Positions 24,495 to 33,163 of a stretch of DNA of 64,000 nt are shown piece by piece; within the stretch, counting starts at the first letter, position 1, and every line of letters starts with the position of its first letter. Origin of the DNA: Nocardia brasiliensis NBRC 14402 (GTDB lineage Bacteria > Actinomycetota > Actinomycetes > Mycobacteriales > Mycobacteriaceae); the NCBI RefSeq assembly GCF_000308475.2, contig NZ_BAFT02000057.1, positions 186,001-250,000 on the forward strand, given 5' to 3'. A model generated the notes under the pieces. It ran no database searches and was not told the origin of the DNA. It worked only from the letters and a program-made list of their open reading frames with translations. Position numbers and translations under genes: made by a program.

Positions 24495-25541
24495 ATGGAA
24501 TACGTGAACGAGCACGTGGGCGCCTGTTGCGCCGCTCCGGTCTCGCAGCGGACGCATACGGCGAGTCTGCGTCTGAAATTCGTGCATTTGTTGTTACGGG
24601 CGACTCTGCGGGTGATCGAGGATCTCGCGCTGTGGGCGAACCGCCGGGGTTGGCTGACTCCGGTCGAAATCGCCTCTAGGGCAAGCCGTCTGGACCGGCT
24701 GGCGGCAAGACTGCCGCTTCCGAAGGGCGTCGGGGTGCGCGGTGTCGAGCTCGATACCTGTCCGGCCGAGTGGATTTGGGACGAATCCATCGGCTCGGAC
24801 CCGCTCGATCGGGGTGCCGCCATCCTGTACTTCCACGGCGGCGGGCTGGTCACCGGTGGCTTGAACACCCATCGCGGGATGGTCGCCCGGATCGCCTGTG
24901 ACGCCGGTATTCCCGTGTTCAACGTCGCGTATCGGCAACTGCCGCAAGCGCATATCACCGAGACGATCGAGGACTGCGTCGACGCCTACCGTCATCTGCT
25001 GAGTCTGGGGCTGCCGGGTGACCGGATCGTGTTGGCCGGCGACTCGGTCGGGGCGGGACTGGCCTTTTCGGTCGGACTAGCTGTTCGTGACCGAAAACTC
25101 CCCATGCCACAGGCCATCGTCGCGCTCTCGCCTTGGGCCGACTTCGATTCGGCCCGCCGCCGCGACCATGCCAACGAGCGTCGCGAGCCGCATACCCCCG
25201 ACGCGATGTACGCCCTCCTGGTGGATTGGGGACTGCGCCACGAGGGTCGCCTCGATCCCGCCTGGTCGCCGGTCAATCACGATTTTTCCGGTATGCCACC
25301 GGCCCTCATCCACGTGGGCACCACGGAGGTGCTGCTGCCCGACGCGGAGGAACTCGTCAAGAAATATTCGGCGGCGAATGTCGCTGTGCAACTGGAACTC
25401 TGGGAGAGCGGGATCCATGTCCTGCCGCTCGCCGCGCCCCTCGTTCCCGAGTCACGCGAAGCCATCGGCAAGATCGGTCGTTTTATTCGCGAGGCCCTCG
25501 ACGAAACGCGCACCGAACGGTCGTTGCCGTTATCCGGGTGA
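24495..25541 (+). CDS. HSL-family esterase / steryl-acetyl-hydrolase-like alpha/beta hydrolase
   Basis: A 348-aa hydrolase with the HGGG oxyanion box (LYFHGGGLVTGGLNTHRG), the nucleophile motif LAGDSVGAGLAFSVGLAV and the Asp/His region (HVGTTEVLLPDAEELV, then ESGIHVLPL). The N-terminal 80 residues (VHLLLRATLRVIEDLALWAN) form the helical cap or membrane-associated segment seen in mycobacterial Lip-type esterases. Likely acts on acyl or steryl esters. The start at ATG 24495 follows an AGGAAA site about a dozen bases upstream. Confidence 0.9.
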   Translation: MEYVNEHVGACCAAPVSQRTHTASLRLKFVHLLLRATLRVIEDLALWANRRGWLTPVEIASRASRLDRLAARLPLPKGVGVRGVELDTCPAEWIWDESIGSDPLDRGAAILYFHGGGLVTGGLNTHRGMVARIACDAGIPVFNVAYRQLPQAHITETIEDCVDAYRHLLSLGLPGDRIVLAGDSVGAGLAFSVGLAVRDRKLPMPQAIVALSPWADFDSARRRDHANERREPHTPDAMYALLVDWGLRHEGRLDPAWSPVNHDFSGMPPALIHVGTTEVLLPDAEELVKKYSAANVAVQLELWESGIHVLPLAAPLVPESREAIGKIGRFIREALDETRTERSLPLSG

Positions 25542-25601
25542 CTCGCGCAGCGCCGTGTCGAAATACCGCTGGTCGACGCCGGGTAAAGGCAGAATGCGGC
25601 C

Positions 25602-26504
25602 ATGCGAATAATTGCCCGATTGTTGCAAGCGGTGGTCACCTGCGTGCTGCTCGTGGCAGTCGGGCAGGGCGTCGCGGCCACTCCCGCGCAAAGCCAGTTG
25701 CCCTGGACGACTCCGGCGCCGGACGGCGTGCAGGCAGCGGGCGCCGCGCTGGCCGACGGACTCACCGGCACGGTGCTGTGGTCGCGCGAGCTGAACACCA
25801 GGCTGCCGATAGCCAGTATCGCGAAGGTGATGACGGCGCTGGTCGTGGCCGAGACCGGTGATCTGGACCGGGCGGTCACCGTGCCGTCGGAGAGCATCGC
25901 GTACTGCGTCCGGCACGACGGGAGTACCGCGGGCTTGAGCCCGGGCGAGGTGCTCACCGCGCGCCAGTTGCTCTACGCGCTGATGCTGCCCTCGGGCTGC
26001 GACGCCGCCTACACCCTCGCGGAAGCATTCGGGCCGGGCCAAAACGGCTTCCTTGCCCGTATGAACGGCCTAGCGGGTCAAATGGGATTGGCGGGAACGT
26101 ATTTCGCCGACCCGAGTGGATTGCCGACGCCGACGGACCACTCCACCTACTCGACCCCGGCGGACCTGATCGCCCTGGGTTTGCGCGCGACCCGCCAACC
26201 GGTGCTGCGCGAGATCGCCGGCACGCCCGATTATCACCTGCCCGCGGGCCCCGGCAATCGTGAGCATTCCTGGCACACGACGAACCTGCTATTGGGCGAC
26301 TACCCCGGGGCCTCCGGCATCAAAACCGGCTACACCGATGCGGCGGGAACATGTCTGCTGTTCCACACGGTCCGGGCGGGGATACCGTTGATCGGCGTGG
26401 TCCTGCACAGCTCTCCGTACGGTGCCGTCGCGGCCAAAGAGGACGCCGAGCGCATCCTGGACTGGGTCTATCACCCCATCTTCACCGTGCTTCCGATCGG
26501 CTAG
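25602..26504 (+). CDS. D-alanyl-D-alanine carboxypeptidase (peptidase S11), secreted
   Basis: A 300-aa exported serine DD-carboxypeptidase that trims peptidoglycan pentapeptides. The signal peptide spans about residues 1-26 (LLQAVVTCVLLVAVGQGVAA). Catalytic motifs are S72-I-A-K75 and K241-T-G. The second motif, normally SxN, reads S131-G-C133 (MLPSGCDAAY), so the usual Asn is a Cys. No C-terminal membrane anchor is visible, unlike the classical DacA proteins. The gene is monocistronic: its 3' end faces the minus-strand TVP38-like gene 3 bp away. Confidence 0.92.
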   Translation: MRIIARLLQAVVTCVLLVAVGQGVAATPAQSQLPWTTPAPDGVQAAGAALADGLTGTVLWSRELNTRLPIASIAKVMTALVVAETGDLDRAVTVPSESIAYCVRHDGSTAGLSPGEVLTARQLLYALMLPSGCDAAYTLAEAFGPGQNGFLARMNGLAGQMGLAGTYFADPSGLPTPTDHSTYSTPADLIALGLRATRQPVLREIAGTPDYHLPAGPGNREHSWHTTNLLLGDYPGASGIKTGYTDAAGTCLLFHTVRAGIPLIGVVLHSSPYGAVAAKEDAERILDWVYHPIFTVLPIG

Positions 26505-26507
26505 CCG

Positions 26508-27245
26508 TCAGCTCTGCCGCGGGTCGTGCGTATCGTCCTGTGCGGGTGCGGGTTTCCGGACTCGACCGTGGTACCGCCAGGCGTGGAAGCCGCGGTGCGC
26601 GGCGAAGGCGCCGAGGACGGCCACAGTGCACCATACCGCGATCGCGGTGTAGGCCAAGGGCGCCGACAGATCGCCGATGGACGCGCCGAGCGCGGTGTAG
26701 ACGAAGGCACGCGGCGCCGAACCGATGAACGCGCCGACTGCCATCTGCCACAGCGGAACTCCGAACGCGCCGAACACGTAGGACGCGAGCGCATCGGAAA
26801 TGCCGGGGACGAAACGCTGCCCGACCACGGCCCACAGCCCGCCGCGTTCGATCGCGGCGTCGATGCGGTCGGCCCGCTCCGTGCCGAGCAGACCGCGCGC
26901 ACTGTCCCGCCCTGCCCGCCGCCCGAGAAAACTCGAAACCGTGGCCGTGCCCACCACCGCGCCCAGGGTCACGAAAGTGCCGAGCACGGGGCCGAACAGA
27001 AAACCACTTCCGGCGGCCAGGATCGGGCCGGGCACGAAGATGGCGCCGAGCAGCGCTGCCGCTACGGCGTAGACCAGCGGCGCGGCCGGCCCCGTCGCCC
27101 CGATCGCGTCGCGTACGCCCGCGACGTCGACGACCCGTGCGATCGCGACGAGATAGAACAATCCGAGCAGGAAAACGGCACACAGCGCCAGCCGGACACC
27201 GTGGCGCCATCTGCTGATCCGCGCGCGATCGTCGTTGTCGGTCAT
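26508..27245 (-). CDS. TVP38/TMEM64-family (DedA-like) membrane protein
   Basis: A 245-aa polytopic membrane protein of the VTT-domain family. Helices include LALCAVFLLGLFYLVAIA, PLVYAVAAALLGAIFVPGPI and LGTFVTLGAVVGTATVSSFL. The core motif GRRAGRDSARGLLG and the re-entrant loop FVPGISDALASYVFGAFGVP match TVP38/TMEM64. These proteins are thought to act as lipid scramblases or flippases. The C-terminal tail is short and charged. Convergent with the DD-carboxypeptidase gene and divergent from cspA. Confidence 0.87.
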   Translation of the reverse strand: MTDNDDRARISRWRHGVRLALCAVFLLGLFYLVAIARVVDVAGVRDAIGATGPAAPLVYAVAAALLGAIFVPGPILAAGSGFLFGPVLGTFVTLGAVVGTATVSSFLGRRAGRDSARGLLGTERADRIDAAIERGGLWAVVGQRFVPGISDALASYVFGAFGVPLWQMAVGAFIGSAPRAFVYTALGASIGDLSAPLAYTAIAVWCTVAVLGAFAAHRGFHAWRYHGRVRKPAPAQDDTHDPRQS

Positions 27246-27288
27246 GGTGGGTCCACCCTGCCCCGCCGTGGTCCGGTTCGCGAGGCCA

Positions 27289-27310
27289 GCCTGGCGTTTT
27301 TCCGCCAGGC
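27289..27310. repeat. Inverted repeat between the TVP38-like gene and cspA
   Basis: GCCTGGCG (27289-27296), TTTTTC, CGCCAGGC (27303-27310): perfect 8-bp arms. It lies 43 bp upstream of the TVP38-like start and 130 bp upstream of cspA. It could be an operator or an RNA hairpin in a leader; no terminator T run follows the right arm. Confidence 0.4.
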
Positions 27311-27442
27311 CGACCCGCGCCGAGGGTTGGCTGGCTCACAATTTGGGATTTTCTCAGGAAGACGTGCGATGGTTGTCGGGTGAGACCAGGCTTATCGCAG
27401 TGATTTGCTCGGCTCATCTACAGAAAAGTGTGAAGTAAAGTA

Positions 27443-27646
27443 ATGACGCAAGGCACTGTGAAATGGTTCAACGCTGAAAAAGGCTTCGGCTTCATCGCGC
27501 AAGACGGTGGCGGCGCTGACGTGTTCGTGCACTACTCCGCTGTTTCCGGCTCGGGCTTCAAGTCCCTCGAAGAAGGACAGCGCGTGGAGTTCGAGGTCGG
27601 TCAGGGACAGAAGGGCCCCCAGGCCCAGGACGTTCGCGCTATCTGA
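27443..27646 (+). CDS. cspA: CspA-type cold-shock protein
   Basis: A 67-aa single cold-shock domain. Both RNA-binding motifs are present: GTVKWFNAEKGFGFI (RNP1 KGFGFI) and VFVHYSAV (RNP2). It binds single-stranded RNA and melts secondary structure. Length and sequence fit actinobacterial CspA. No clear Shine-Dalgarno precedes the ATG; the leader there is A-rich (GTGAAGTAAAGTA), which is common for cold-shock genes whose leader RNA controls translation. An intrinsic terminator follows. Confidence 0.96.
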   Translation: MTQGTVKWFNAEKGFGFIAQDGGGADVFVHYSAVSGSGFKSLEEGQRVEFEVGQGQKGPQAQDVRAI

Positions 27647-27664
27647 GTTCCGCAGGTAGAGAAA

Positions 27665-27694
27665 GCCTCGCACCCGTTCGGGTGCGGGGCTTTT
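27665..27694 (+). terminator. Intrinsic terminator of cspA
   Basis: GCCTCGCACC (27665-27674) pairs with GGTGCGGGGC (27681-27690) around the loop CGTTCG, followed by TTTT. It starts 19 bp after the cspA stop. Confidence 0.88.
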
Positions 27695-27699
27695 GTGCG

Positions 27700-28570
27700 T
27701 GATGGCCGGTCCCGAGCCGGGAGCGGAGCCGCCGTCCGGTGCACCCGAAACGCGCACTGTGCGTGCGGAAGAGGCGCAATCCGCTGCTGGGCAGTGCGAG
27801 GTCACCGGGGCGGGTAGGCGAATCGGGATCGGCCCAGGCCGGTACACCCTCCACCACGCCACAACCCACCCCCAACCGCGCAGCGCGCCCCCACCCCGCA
27901 TCACCCCAACCCGCCACCCGGCTACACGCACAGGCTAGTTCCGAGCCCGCCGACGCCGCCTCGAAAATCCCATACACACCAAGGTATTTCGCCGTCCCGC
28001 CAAGCCCGAGTGCGCCGCGCAACACCCCCTGGCGACTTGATCTGGAACGCCCCCAACGCCTACCCCACCTCAACCCCCGGGTCCACGCCCTCACCCATGC
28101 CGGAACCGCGCCCGGAACCTGAGCTGACGCCGCCAACACCTGCGCCGAATCCCGATTCAGCCCCCGGTTCGTGCCGAGATCTGAGCTGACGCCCACACGA
28201 CCGCGAGCCGACGGCTGCACGGACGTCCACGCGCGTCCCGGAGCCGCACCTGGAATGTGAACCGCCACCGACACCGGTGCCCGTGCTGGAGCCACACCCG
28301 GATCCCCGGTCGACTCCGCTGTCGCCGATGTTCGTGCCCACGCCGGACCCCACTTCCCGCCGCCGCCAAGCCTCGCGCCGTCGCCCCGTTCACGCCGCAA
28401 CCGGACCTGCCGACGCGTACTTTCGTGCTGGAGCCGCATCTGGAAGGTATGCGATGCCGAACCTCGAGCTGCCGCCAGCGGCCCTACTTCCGCGGTAGAC
28501 CCGGAGTCGATGCGAAACCCCGCGGCGCGGCCGATGAGTTCGGGCCGCTCGGCCGGTCAGAGTTGGTAAC
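27700..28570. other. About 870 bp without a supportable gene; Pro/Glu-rich low-complexity coding-like relic
   Basis: Frames here are long but low-complexity on both strands. On the plus strand the segment around 28060-28370 reads as repeats of the type PEPRPEPELTPPTP and VPVLEPHPDPRS, broken by stops and frame changes. On the minus strand the same DNA reads as Gly/Ser/Arg-rich. No start with a ribosome site, domain or family was recognised. It may be the decayed remains of a proline-rich surface or linker protein. Confidence 0.4.
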
Positions 28571-28591
28571 ACCCTAGGAAAGGACATCGTC

Positions 28592-29197
28592 ATGTCGGAG
28601 CTTCTCGTCGACTTCATCACTTCTCTCGACGGCTACGCGTCGGGGGAGGGTTGGCCCGGTTTTTGGGGGCTCGAAGGGCCGGAGTATCTCGCGTGGCTCG
28701 GTGAGCAGCCGCAGGTCACCTACTTGATGGGGGCGAACACCTATCGGCTGATGTCGGGTTTTGCCGGCGGTGCGGTGCCGGACGGCCAAGACGAGTTCAG
28801 GCCGGAGGAAGAGGCGTCCGTCGACGAGCTCACGAAAGCGTCCAAGGTGGTGTTCTCCTCTTCCCTCGAAGACCCGTTGACGTGGGCGAATTCCACGCTG
28901 GTCCGTGACGACGCCGTCGAGGCGGTGCGCGCGATGAAGGCGAGTGGGTCGGGGATCCTCAGCACGATCGGCAGTTTGAGCCTGTGCCGGTCCCTGCTGC
29001 GCGCCGGACTCGTCGACCGGTTCCGGGTCGTGATGTTCCCGGTGATCACCGGGGCCACGGGTGCGGAACGCATCTACGACGGCTACCCGGATGTCGCCCT
29101 CGAGATGACCGAGCACCGCACCTTCGACGGCCGCATCCAGCTGGTCGAGTACCAGCCGCGGGTGCTCGAGCATCCGCCGCTCGGCGCCCCTGCGTGA
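28592..29197 (+). CDS. Dihydrofolate-reductase-like (RibD C-terminal domain) protein
   Basis: A 201-aa RibD_C/DHFR-fold protein beginning MSELLVDFITSLDGYASGEG, with the typical substrate-binding YLMGANTYRLM and the NADPH-binding block SGILSTIGSLSLCRSLLRAG. Stand-alone members of this family are common in actinobacteria and usually of unknown substrate; they are not essential folate enzymes. The start at ATG 28592 is backed by AGGAAAGGA about 8 bp upstream. It is a single gene: about 170 bp separate it from the ROK gene. Confidence 0.9.
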   Translation: MSELLVDFITSLDGYASGEGWPGFWGLEGPEYLAWLGEQPQVTYLMGANTYRLMSGFAGGAVPDGQDEFRPEEEASVDELTKASKVVFSSSLEDPLTWANSTLVRDDAVEAVRAMKASGSGILSTIGSLSLCRSLLRAGLVDRFRVVMFPVITGATGAERIYDGYPDVALEMTEHRTFDGRIQLVEYQPRVLEHPPLGAPA

Positions 29198-29258
29198 TGT
29201 CGCCCCGTCCGCCGGTCCGAACAGGCACCGAGACCGGCGGACGCGTGACCCCACGGCC

Positions 29259-29329
29259 AACTTTGTCCTGATACAGGACAAAGTTCGTATCAATCTGACG
29301 GAAGTGACTACACGGGCCGACAAAGTCGG
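29259..29329. promoter_or_regulatory. Palindromic operator region upstream of the ROK regulator
   Basis: AACTTTGTCCTG (29259-29270), spacer ATA, CAGGACAAAGTT (29274-29285) is a perfect 12-bp-arm palindrome. A second, smaller palindrome CCGAC-AAA-GTCGG (29317-29329) repeats the core GACAAAGT. Both lie in the 167-bp gap before the ROK gene and its transport operon. A dimeric repressor site with an auxiliary site is the simplest reading. Confidence 0.75.
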
Positions 29330-29364
29330 GTTGAATCGCGGGCATCCGTCGGAAAGAGGGAACG

Positions 29365-30555
29365 ATGCGGATCGCGGCGAGACCCGAAAATGCCCACCAG
29401 GCGCGGCTATTGCGGCTGCTGCGGGATCACGGGCCGCGGTCGCGGTCGGATCTCGGGCAGCCGATGGAGCTGTCCAGGTCGAAGCTCGCGGTCGAGCTGG
29501 CTCGGCTGGCCGAACTCGGGCTGGTGGAGGCGGGGGGCCTCGCGGACTCCAGCGGTGGCCGCCGTTCGGCGATCGCGCGGCTGGCGTCCGGCCTGCGGTT
29601 CGCGGCGGTGGATATCGGGGCCACCTCGATCGATGTCGTGGTGACCGACGGCGAATTGCGGGTGCTGGGCCACCTTTCCGAGCCCTGCGATATCCGGCAG
29701 GGACCGGCGGCAGTGCTGGAACGAGCGGTGGATCTGCTCGGCAAACTACGAGACGAGCACGCGGCGGCCGGTCGACTGCACGGCGCGGGAATCGGCGTGC
29801 CGGGCCCGGTGAGTTTCCGGGACGGTATGCCGGTGACGCCGCCGATCATGCCGGGGTGGCACCGTTTTCCGGTGCGCGAGGTGGTCGCGCAGGAGCTTGG
29901 CTGCCCGGTGCTCGTGGACAACGACGTCAATATTCTCGCCCTCGGCGAAATGCACGCGGGCTCAGCATCTTCGGTGGACGATTTCCTTCTGGTGAAGGTC
30001 GGCACCGGTATCGGCTGCGGGATCGTGGTCGACGGCGGGATCTATCGCGGCGTGTCCGGCAGCGCGGGCGATATCGGGCATATCCGGATCAGTGACGACG
30101 GACCGACCTGCGCCTGCGGCAACAACGGCTGTCTCGAGGCTTACGCGGGCGGGGCGGCATTGGCCAGGGAGGCGCTGGCTGCCGCGCGGGCCGGTCGGTC
30201 GCCGTTCCTCGCGCAGCGTCTGGCTGGTGCGGGCACGCTCACCGCGATCGACCTGGCCGATGCCGCCGCCGCGGGAGACCCGTTGGCGGTGACCATGATT
30301 CGAGAAGCCGGCGCGCACCTGGGCACCGTGCTGGCGGGCCTGGTCAGCTTCTTCAATCCCGGGCTGGTGGTGATCGCCGGGGGGATAGCGGGTTTCGGGC
30401 ATCCGCTGCTCGCGGAGATCCGCAGCGTGGTCTACCGCCGCTCGTTGCCACTGGCGACCGGCAATCTGCCGATCGTGCTGTCCGAACTCGCCGGGCTCGG
30501 CGGCGTGATCGGCGCGGCCCGGCTCATCAGCGATCACGTCTTCAGCGTCGCCTGA
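29365..30555 (+). CDS. ROK-family transcriptional regulator (NagC/XylR-like)
   Basis: A 396-aa repressor with an N-terminal winged helix (ARLLRLLRDHGPRSRSDLGQ, then SRSKLAVELARLAELGLV). A ROK sugar-kinase-like domain follows: AAVDIGATSIDVVVTDG, the ROK signature with the zinc-binding CACGNNGCLEAYAGG, and VGTGIGCGIVVDGG. In known NagC/XylR-type proteins the sugar binds the ROK domain and releases DNA. The start ATG at 29365 follows AGAGGGAACG. It is the first gene of the transport operon; the ABC ATPase starts 27 bp after it. It probably represses its own operon through the upstream palindrome. Confidence 0.92.
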   Translation: MRIAARPENAHQARLLRLLRDHGPRSRSDLGQPMELSRSKLAVELARLAELGLVEAGGLADSSGGRRSAIARLASGLRFAAVDIGATSIDVVVTDGELRVLGHLSEPCDIRQGPAAVLERAVDLLGKLRDEHAAAGRLHGAGIGVPGPVSFRDGMPVTPPIMPGWHRFPVREVVAQELGCPVLVDNDVNILALGEMHAGSASSVDDFLLVKVGTGIGCGIVVDGGIYRGVSGSAGDIGHIRISDDGPTCACGNNGCLEAYAGGAALAREALAAARAGRSPFLAQRLAGAGTLTAIDLADAAAAGDPLAVTMIREAGAHLGTVLAGLVSFFNPGLVVIAGGIAGFGHPLLAEIRSVVYRRSLPLATGNLPIVLSELAGLGGVIGAARLISDHVFSVA

Positions 30556-30582
30556 TCCGCGGCGTCGGCAAGGAGGCCGGCC

Positions 30583-32085
30583 ATGGACACCGTGCTCACC
30601 ATGCGGGGCATCGTCAAAGAATTTCCCGGTGTACGGGCGCTCGATCACGTCGATCTGGAGGTGCGCGCGGGCGAAGTGCACTGCCTGCTCGGCCAGAACG
30701 GGGCCGGGAAGTCGACGCTGATCAAGGTGCTGTCCGGCGCGCACCAACCCGACGGCGGCGAATTACATTGGCTCGGTAGGCCTTTGCGGCTGTCCGGCCC
30801 TGCGGCCGCAACTCGCCTGGGCATCGCGACGATCTACCAGGAGTTGGATCTCTGCGACGGGCTCAGCATCGCGGAGAACATCTTCCTCGGCCATGAACAC
30901 GCACGCGGCGGCTTCACCCGCCGCGCTCCCGCGGCCCGGGCCACCACCGAATTGCTCGGTCGCCTAGGACATGCCGAGCTGCACCCGGACACCGCGGTCG
31001 GTACCTTGCCCGCCGCGGCCAAGCAGGTGGTGAGCATCGCACGGGCGCTCTCGTACGACGCGCGCCTGATCGTGATGGACGAACCGTCGGCGGCCCTCGG
31101 CAACGACGAAGTGGCCAACCTGTTCCGCATCATCGCGCAGCTTCGCGCCGAAGGTGTTGCGGTGGTGTATATCTCGCATCGACTGGACGAGATCCGGACG
31201 ATCGGCGACCGGATCACGGTGCTGAAGGACGGCCGCACCGTCGCCGCCGGACTGCCCGCGCGCACCACCGGCACCGAGCAGGTGGTCTCGCTGATGACCG
31301 GACGAGGCAATCTGGAGTTGCAGGCCCCACGGGTCGCACCTGCCGCCGCGGCCCCGGAAGTGCTGCGGGTGACCGGACTCGGGCTGTCCGGTCGTTTCCA
31401 CGACGTGTCGTTCACGGTGCACGCGGGCGAAATCGTCGGTCTCGCAGGCCTGGTCGGCGCGGGCCGCTCGGAAATCCTGGAGACGATCTACGGTGCGCGC
31501 CGGCCGTCGTCCGGGCAGATCCTGGTCGACGGTCACCGCATCAGGCCGGGCAGCACCACCGCGGCGGTGGCGGCCGGTCTCGGACTGGCGCCCGAGGAGC
31601 GCAAATCGCAGGCGCTGTTCCTGCTGGAATCGGTGGGCCGCAACATTTCCGCCGCCTCACTGCCGCGCTTCTCCCGCTTCGGCTGGTTCGACCGGCGCCG
31701 GGAACGCGCCGACGCCGGTGCGGCACTGGGGCGCGTCGGCATCCGCCCGTCCGATCCGGCGCATCCGGTCCGGGAACTGTCCGGCGGCAATCAGCAGAAG
31801 GCGATCCTGGCCCGGTGGCTGCTCGACGACTGCCGGGTGCTTCTGCTGGACGAACCGACCCGCGGCGTCGACGTGGGTGCACGCGCCGACGTGTACGCGC
31901 AGATCCACCGGCTGGCCGACCAGGGCGTCGCGGTGCTGCTCGTCTCCAGCGATCTGCCGGAACTGCTCGGGCTTTCCGATCGGGTGCTGGTGCTGCGCGA
32001 CGGCGCGATGATCCACGCGGCGCCCGCGGCCGAGCTGACCGAACACGACACCATCGCCATGATCATGGAAGGGAGTGCCTTGTGA
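30583..32085 (+). CDS. Sugar ABC transporter ATP-binding protein (RbsA/MglA type, two NBDs)
   Basis: A 500-aa protein with two fused nucleotide-binding domains. NBD1 has Walker A GQNGAGKSTLIKVLSG and Walker B LIVMDEPSAAL, but its signature region reads LPAAAKQVVSIARAL. NBD2 carries the degenerate GLVGAGRSEILETIYG, then LSGGNQQKAILARWLL and LLLDEPTRGVDVGA. This arrangement is normal for the ribose/galactose (CUT2) class. The stop overlaps the permease start (GTGA at 32082-32085). Confidence 0.95.
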   Translation: MDTVLTMRGIVKEFPGVRALDHVDLEVRAGEVHCLLGQNGAGKSTLIKVLSGAHQPDGGELHWLGRPLRLSGPAAATRLGIATIYQELDLCDGLSIAENIFLGHEHARGGFTRRAPAARATTELLGRLGHAELHPDTAVGTLPAAAKQVVSIARALSYDARLIVMDEPSAALGNDEVANLFRIIAQLRAEGVAVVYISHRLDEIRTIGDRITVLKDGRTVAAGLPARTTGTEQVVSLMTGRGNLELQAPRVAPAAAAPEVLRVTGLGLSGRFHDVSFTVHAGEIVGLAGLVGAGRSEILETIYGARRPSSGQILVDGHRIRPGSTTAAVAAGLGLAPEERKSQALFLLESVGRNISAASLPRFSRFGWFDRRRERADAGAALGRVGIRPSDPAHPVRELSGGNQQKAILARWLLDDCRVLLLDEPTRGVDVGARADVYAQIHRLADQGVAVLLVSSDLPELLGLSDRVLVLRDGAMIHAAPAAELTEHDTIAMIMEGSAL

Positions 32086-33137
32086 GTGCGTTACCACGGG
32101 CACCGCGTACGACGGAACCGACTGTGCGTGCGGTACCGGAAAAGTCCCCGGCCTCCAACGGTTCCCGAGCCGAGACCAGCGTGCTCGCCAAGGTGCGCAG
32201 CGAGATTCGCAAGCACGCGACCCTGGTGCTCGCGCTGCTGGCGCTGCTCGGGGTCGGCGCGCTGACCAAGGGCGAGGATTTCCTCAGCGCCAGCAACATG
32301 ATCACCATCCTGACCCTGGCGTCCGTGATCGGCGTCGTGACCGTCGGGATGACCTTCGTGATCATCGGTGGCGGCATAGACCTGTCGGTCGGCGCGATCA
32401 TCGCGCTGGCCTCGGTGTGGTGCACCACCACCGCGACCCAGTCCTACGGCGTCGCCGGAATGGTGTTCAGCGCACTGGTGGTCGGGGCCTGCTGCGGTCT
32501 GCTGAACGGCGCGTTGATCGCCTACGGCAGGCTGGTGCCGTTCATCGTCACGCTGGCGATGATGGTGGCCGCGCGCGGCCTGGCCGAACAGCTCTCGGGG
32601 CGGCAATCCCAGCTGGTCACCACCGACCTGCTCGCCCTGGCGCAGAACCGGGTGCTCGGCATTCCGCTGCTGGTCTACCTATTCCTGGTAGTTGTGGTTG
32701 TCGGCTGGATCCTGTTGGAGCGCACCACCTTCGGGCGACGCAGCTTCGCGGTCGGCGGTAATCCGGAGGCGGCCAGGCTGGCGGGCATCGATGTCCGCAG
32801 GCACACCCTGCTGCTCTACACCATCTCCGGGGTCTGCTGCGGTATCGCCGCGATCATGCTCACCGCCCAGACCACGACGGGCGCCAGTACGAACGGCCAA
32901 CTCTACGAGCTGGACGCGATCGCCGCGGTGGTCATCGGCGGCACGCTGCTGAGCGGCGGCTTCGGCACCGTCACGGGTTCGATCCTGGGGGTGCTCGTGT
33001 TCACCGTCATCGAGGACCTGTTCATCCTCAACAACCTGGAGCAACCGATCCAAGCGATCGGCAAGGGCGCGATCATCGTCGCCGTTCTGCTGTTCCAGCG
33101 CTTCGGCCGTGCGCGGGCCGTCCCCACTCTCACCTGA
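32082..33137 (+). CDS. Sugar ABC transporter permease (RbsC type)
   Basis: A 351-aa CUT2 permease with about eight to ten transmembrane helices. Signature segments are MTFVIIGGGIDLSVGAIIAL, GALIAYGRLVPFIVTLAMM and VIGGTLLSGGFGTVTGSILG, matching RbsC/XylH. A 40-residue hydrophilic N-terminal extension precedes the first helix (HATLVLALLALLGVGAL). The start GTG overlaps the ATPase stop, so the two subunits are made in step. Confidence 0.94.
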   Translation: MSALPRAPRTTEPTVRAVPEKSPASNGSRAETSVLAKVRSEIRKHATLVLALLALLGVGALTKGEDFLSASNMITILTLASVIGVVTVGMTFVIIGGGIDLSVGAIIALASVWCTTTATQSYGVAGMVFSALVVGACCGLLNGALIAYGRLVPFIVTLAMMVAARGLAEQLSGRQSQLVTTDLLALAQNRVLGIPLLVYLFLVVVVVGWILLERTTFGRRSFAVGGNPEAARLAGIDVRRHTLLLYTISGVCCGIAAIMLTAQTTTGASTNGQLYELDAIAAVVIGGTLLSGGFGTVTGSILGVLVFTVIEDLFILNNLEQPIQAIGKGAIIVAVLLFQRFGRARAVPTLT

Positions 33138-33163
33138 TCTCCGTTCACGCACAAAGGAATACG

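Noticed and set aside
27639..28439. 266-aa minus-strand ORF downstream of cspA
   Set aside because: Overlaps the cspA terminator and is low-complexity; no start site or family.
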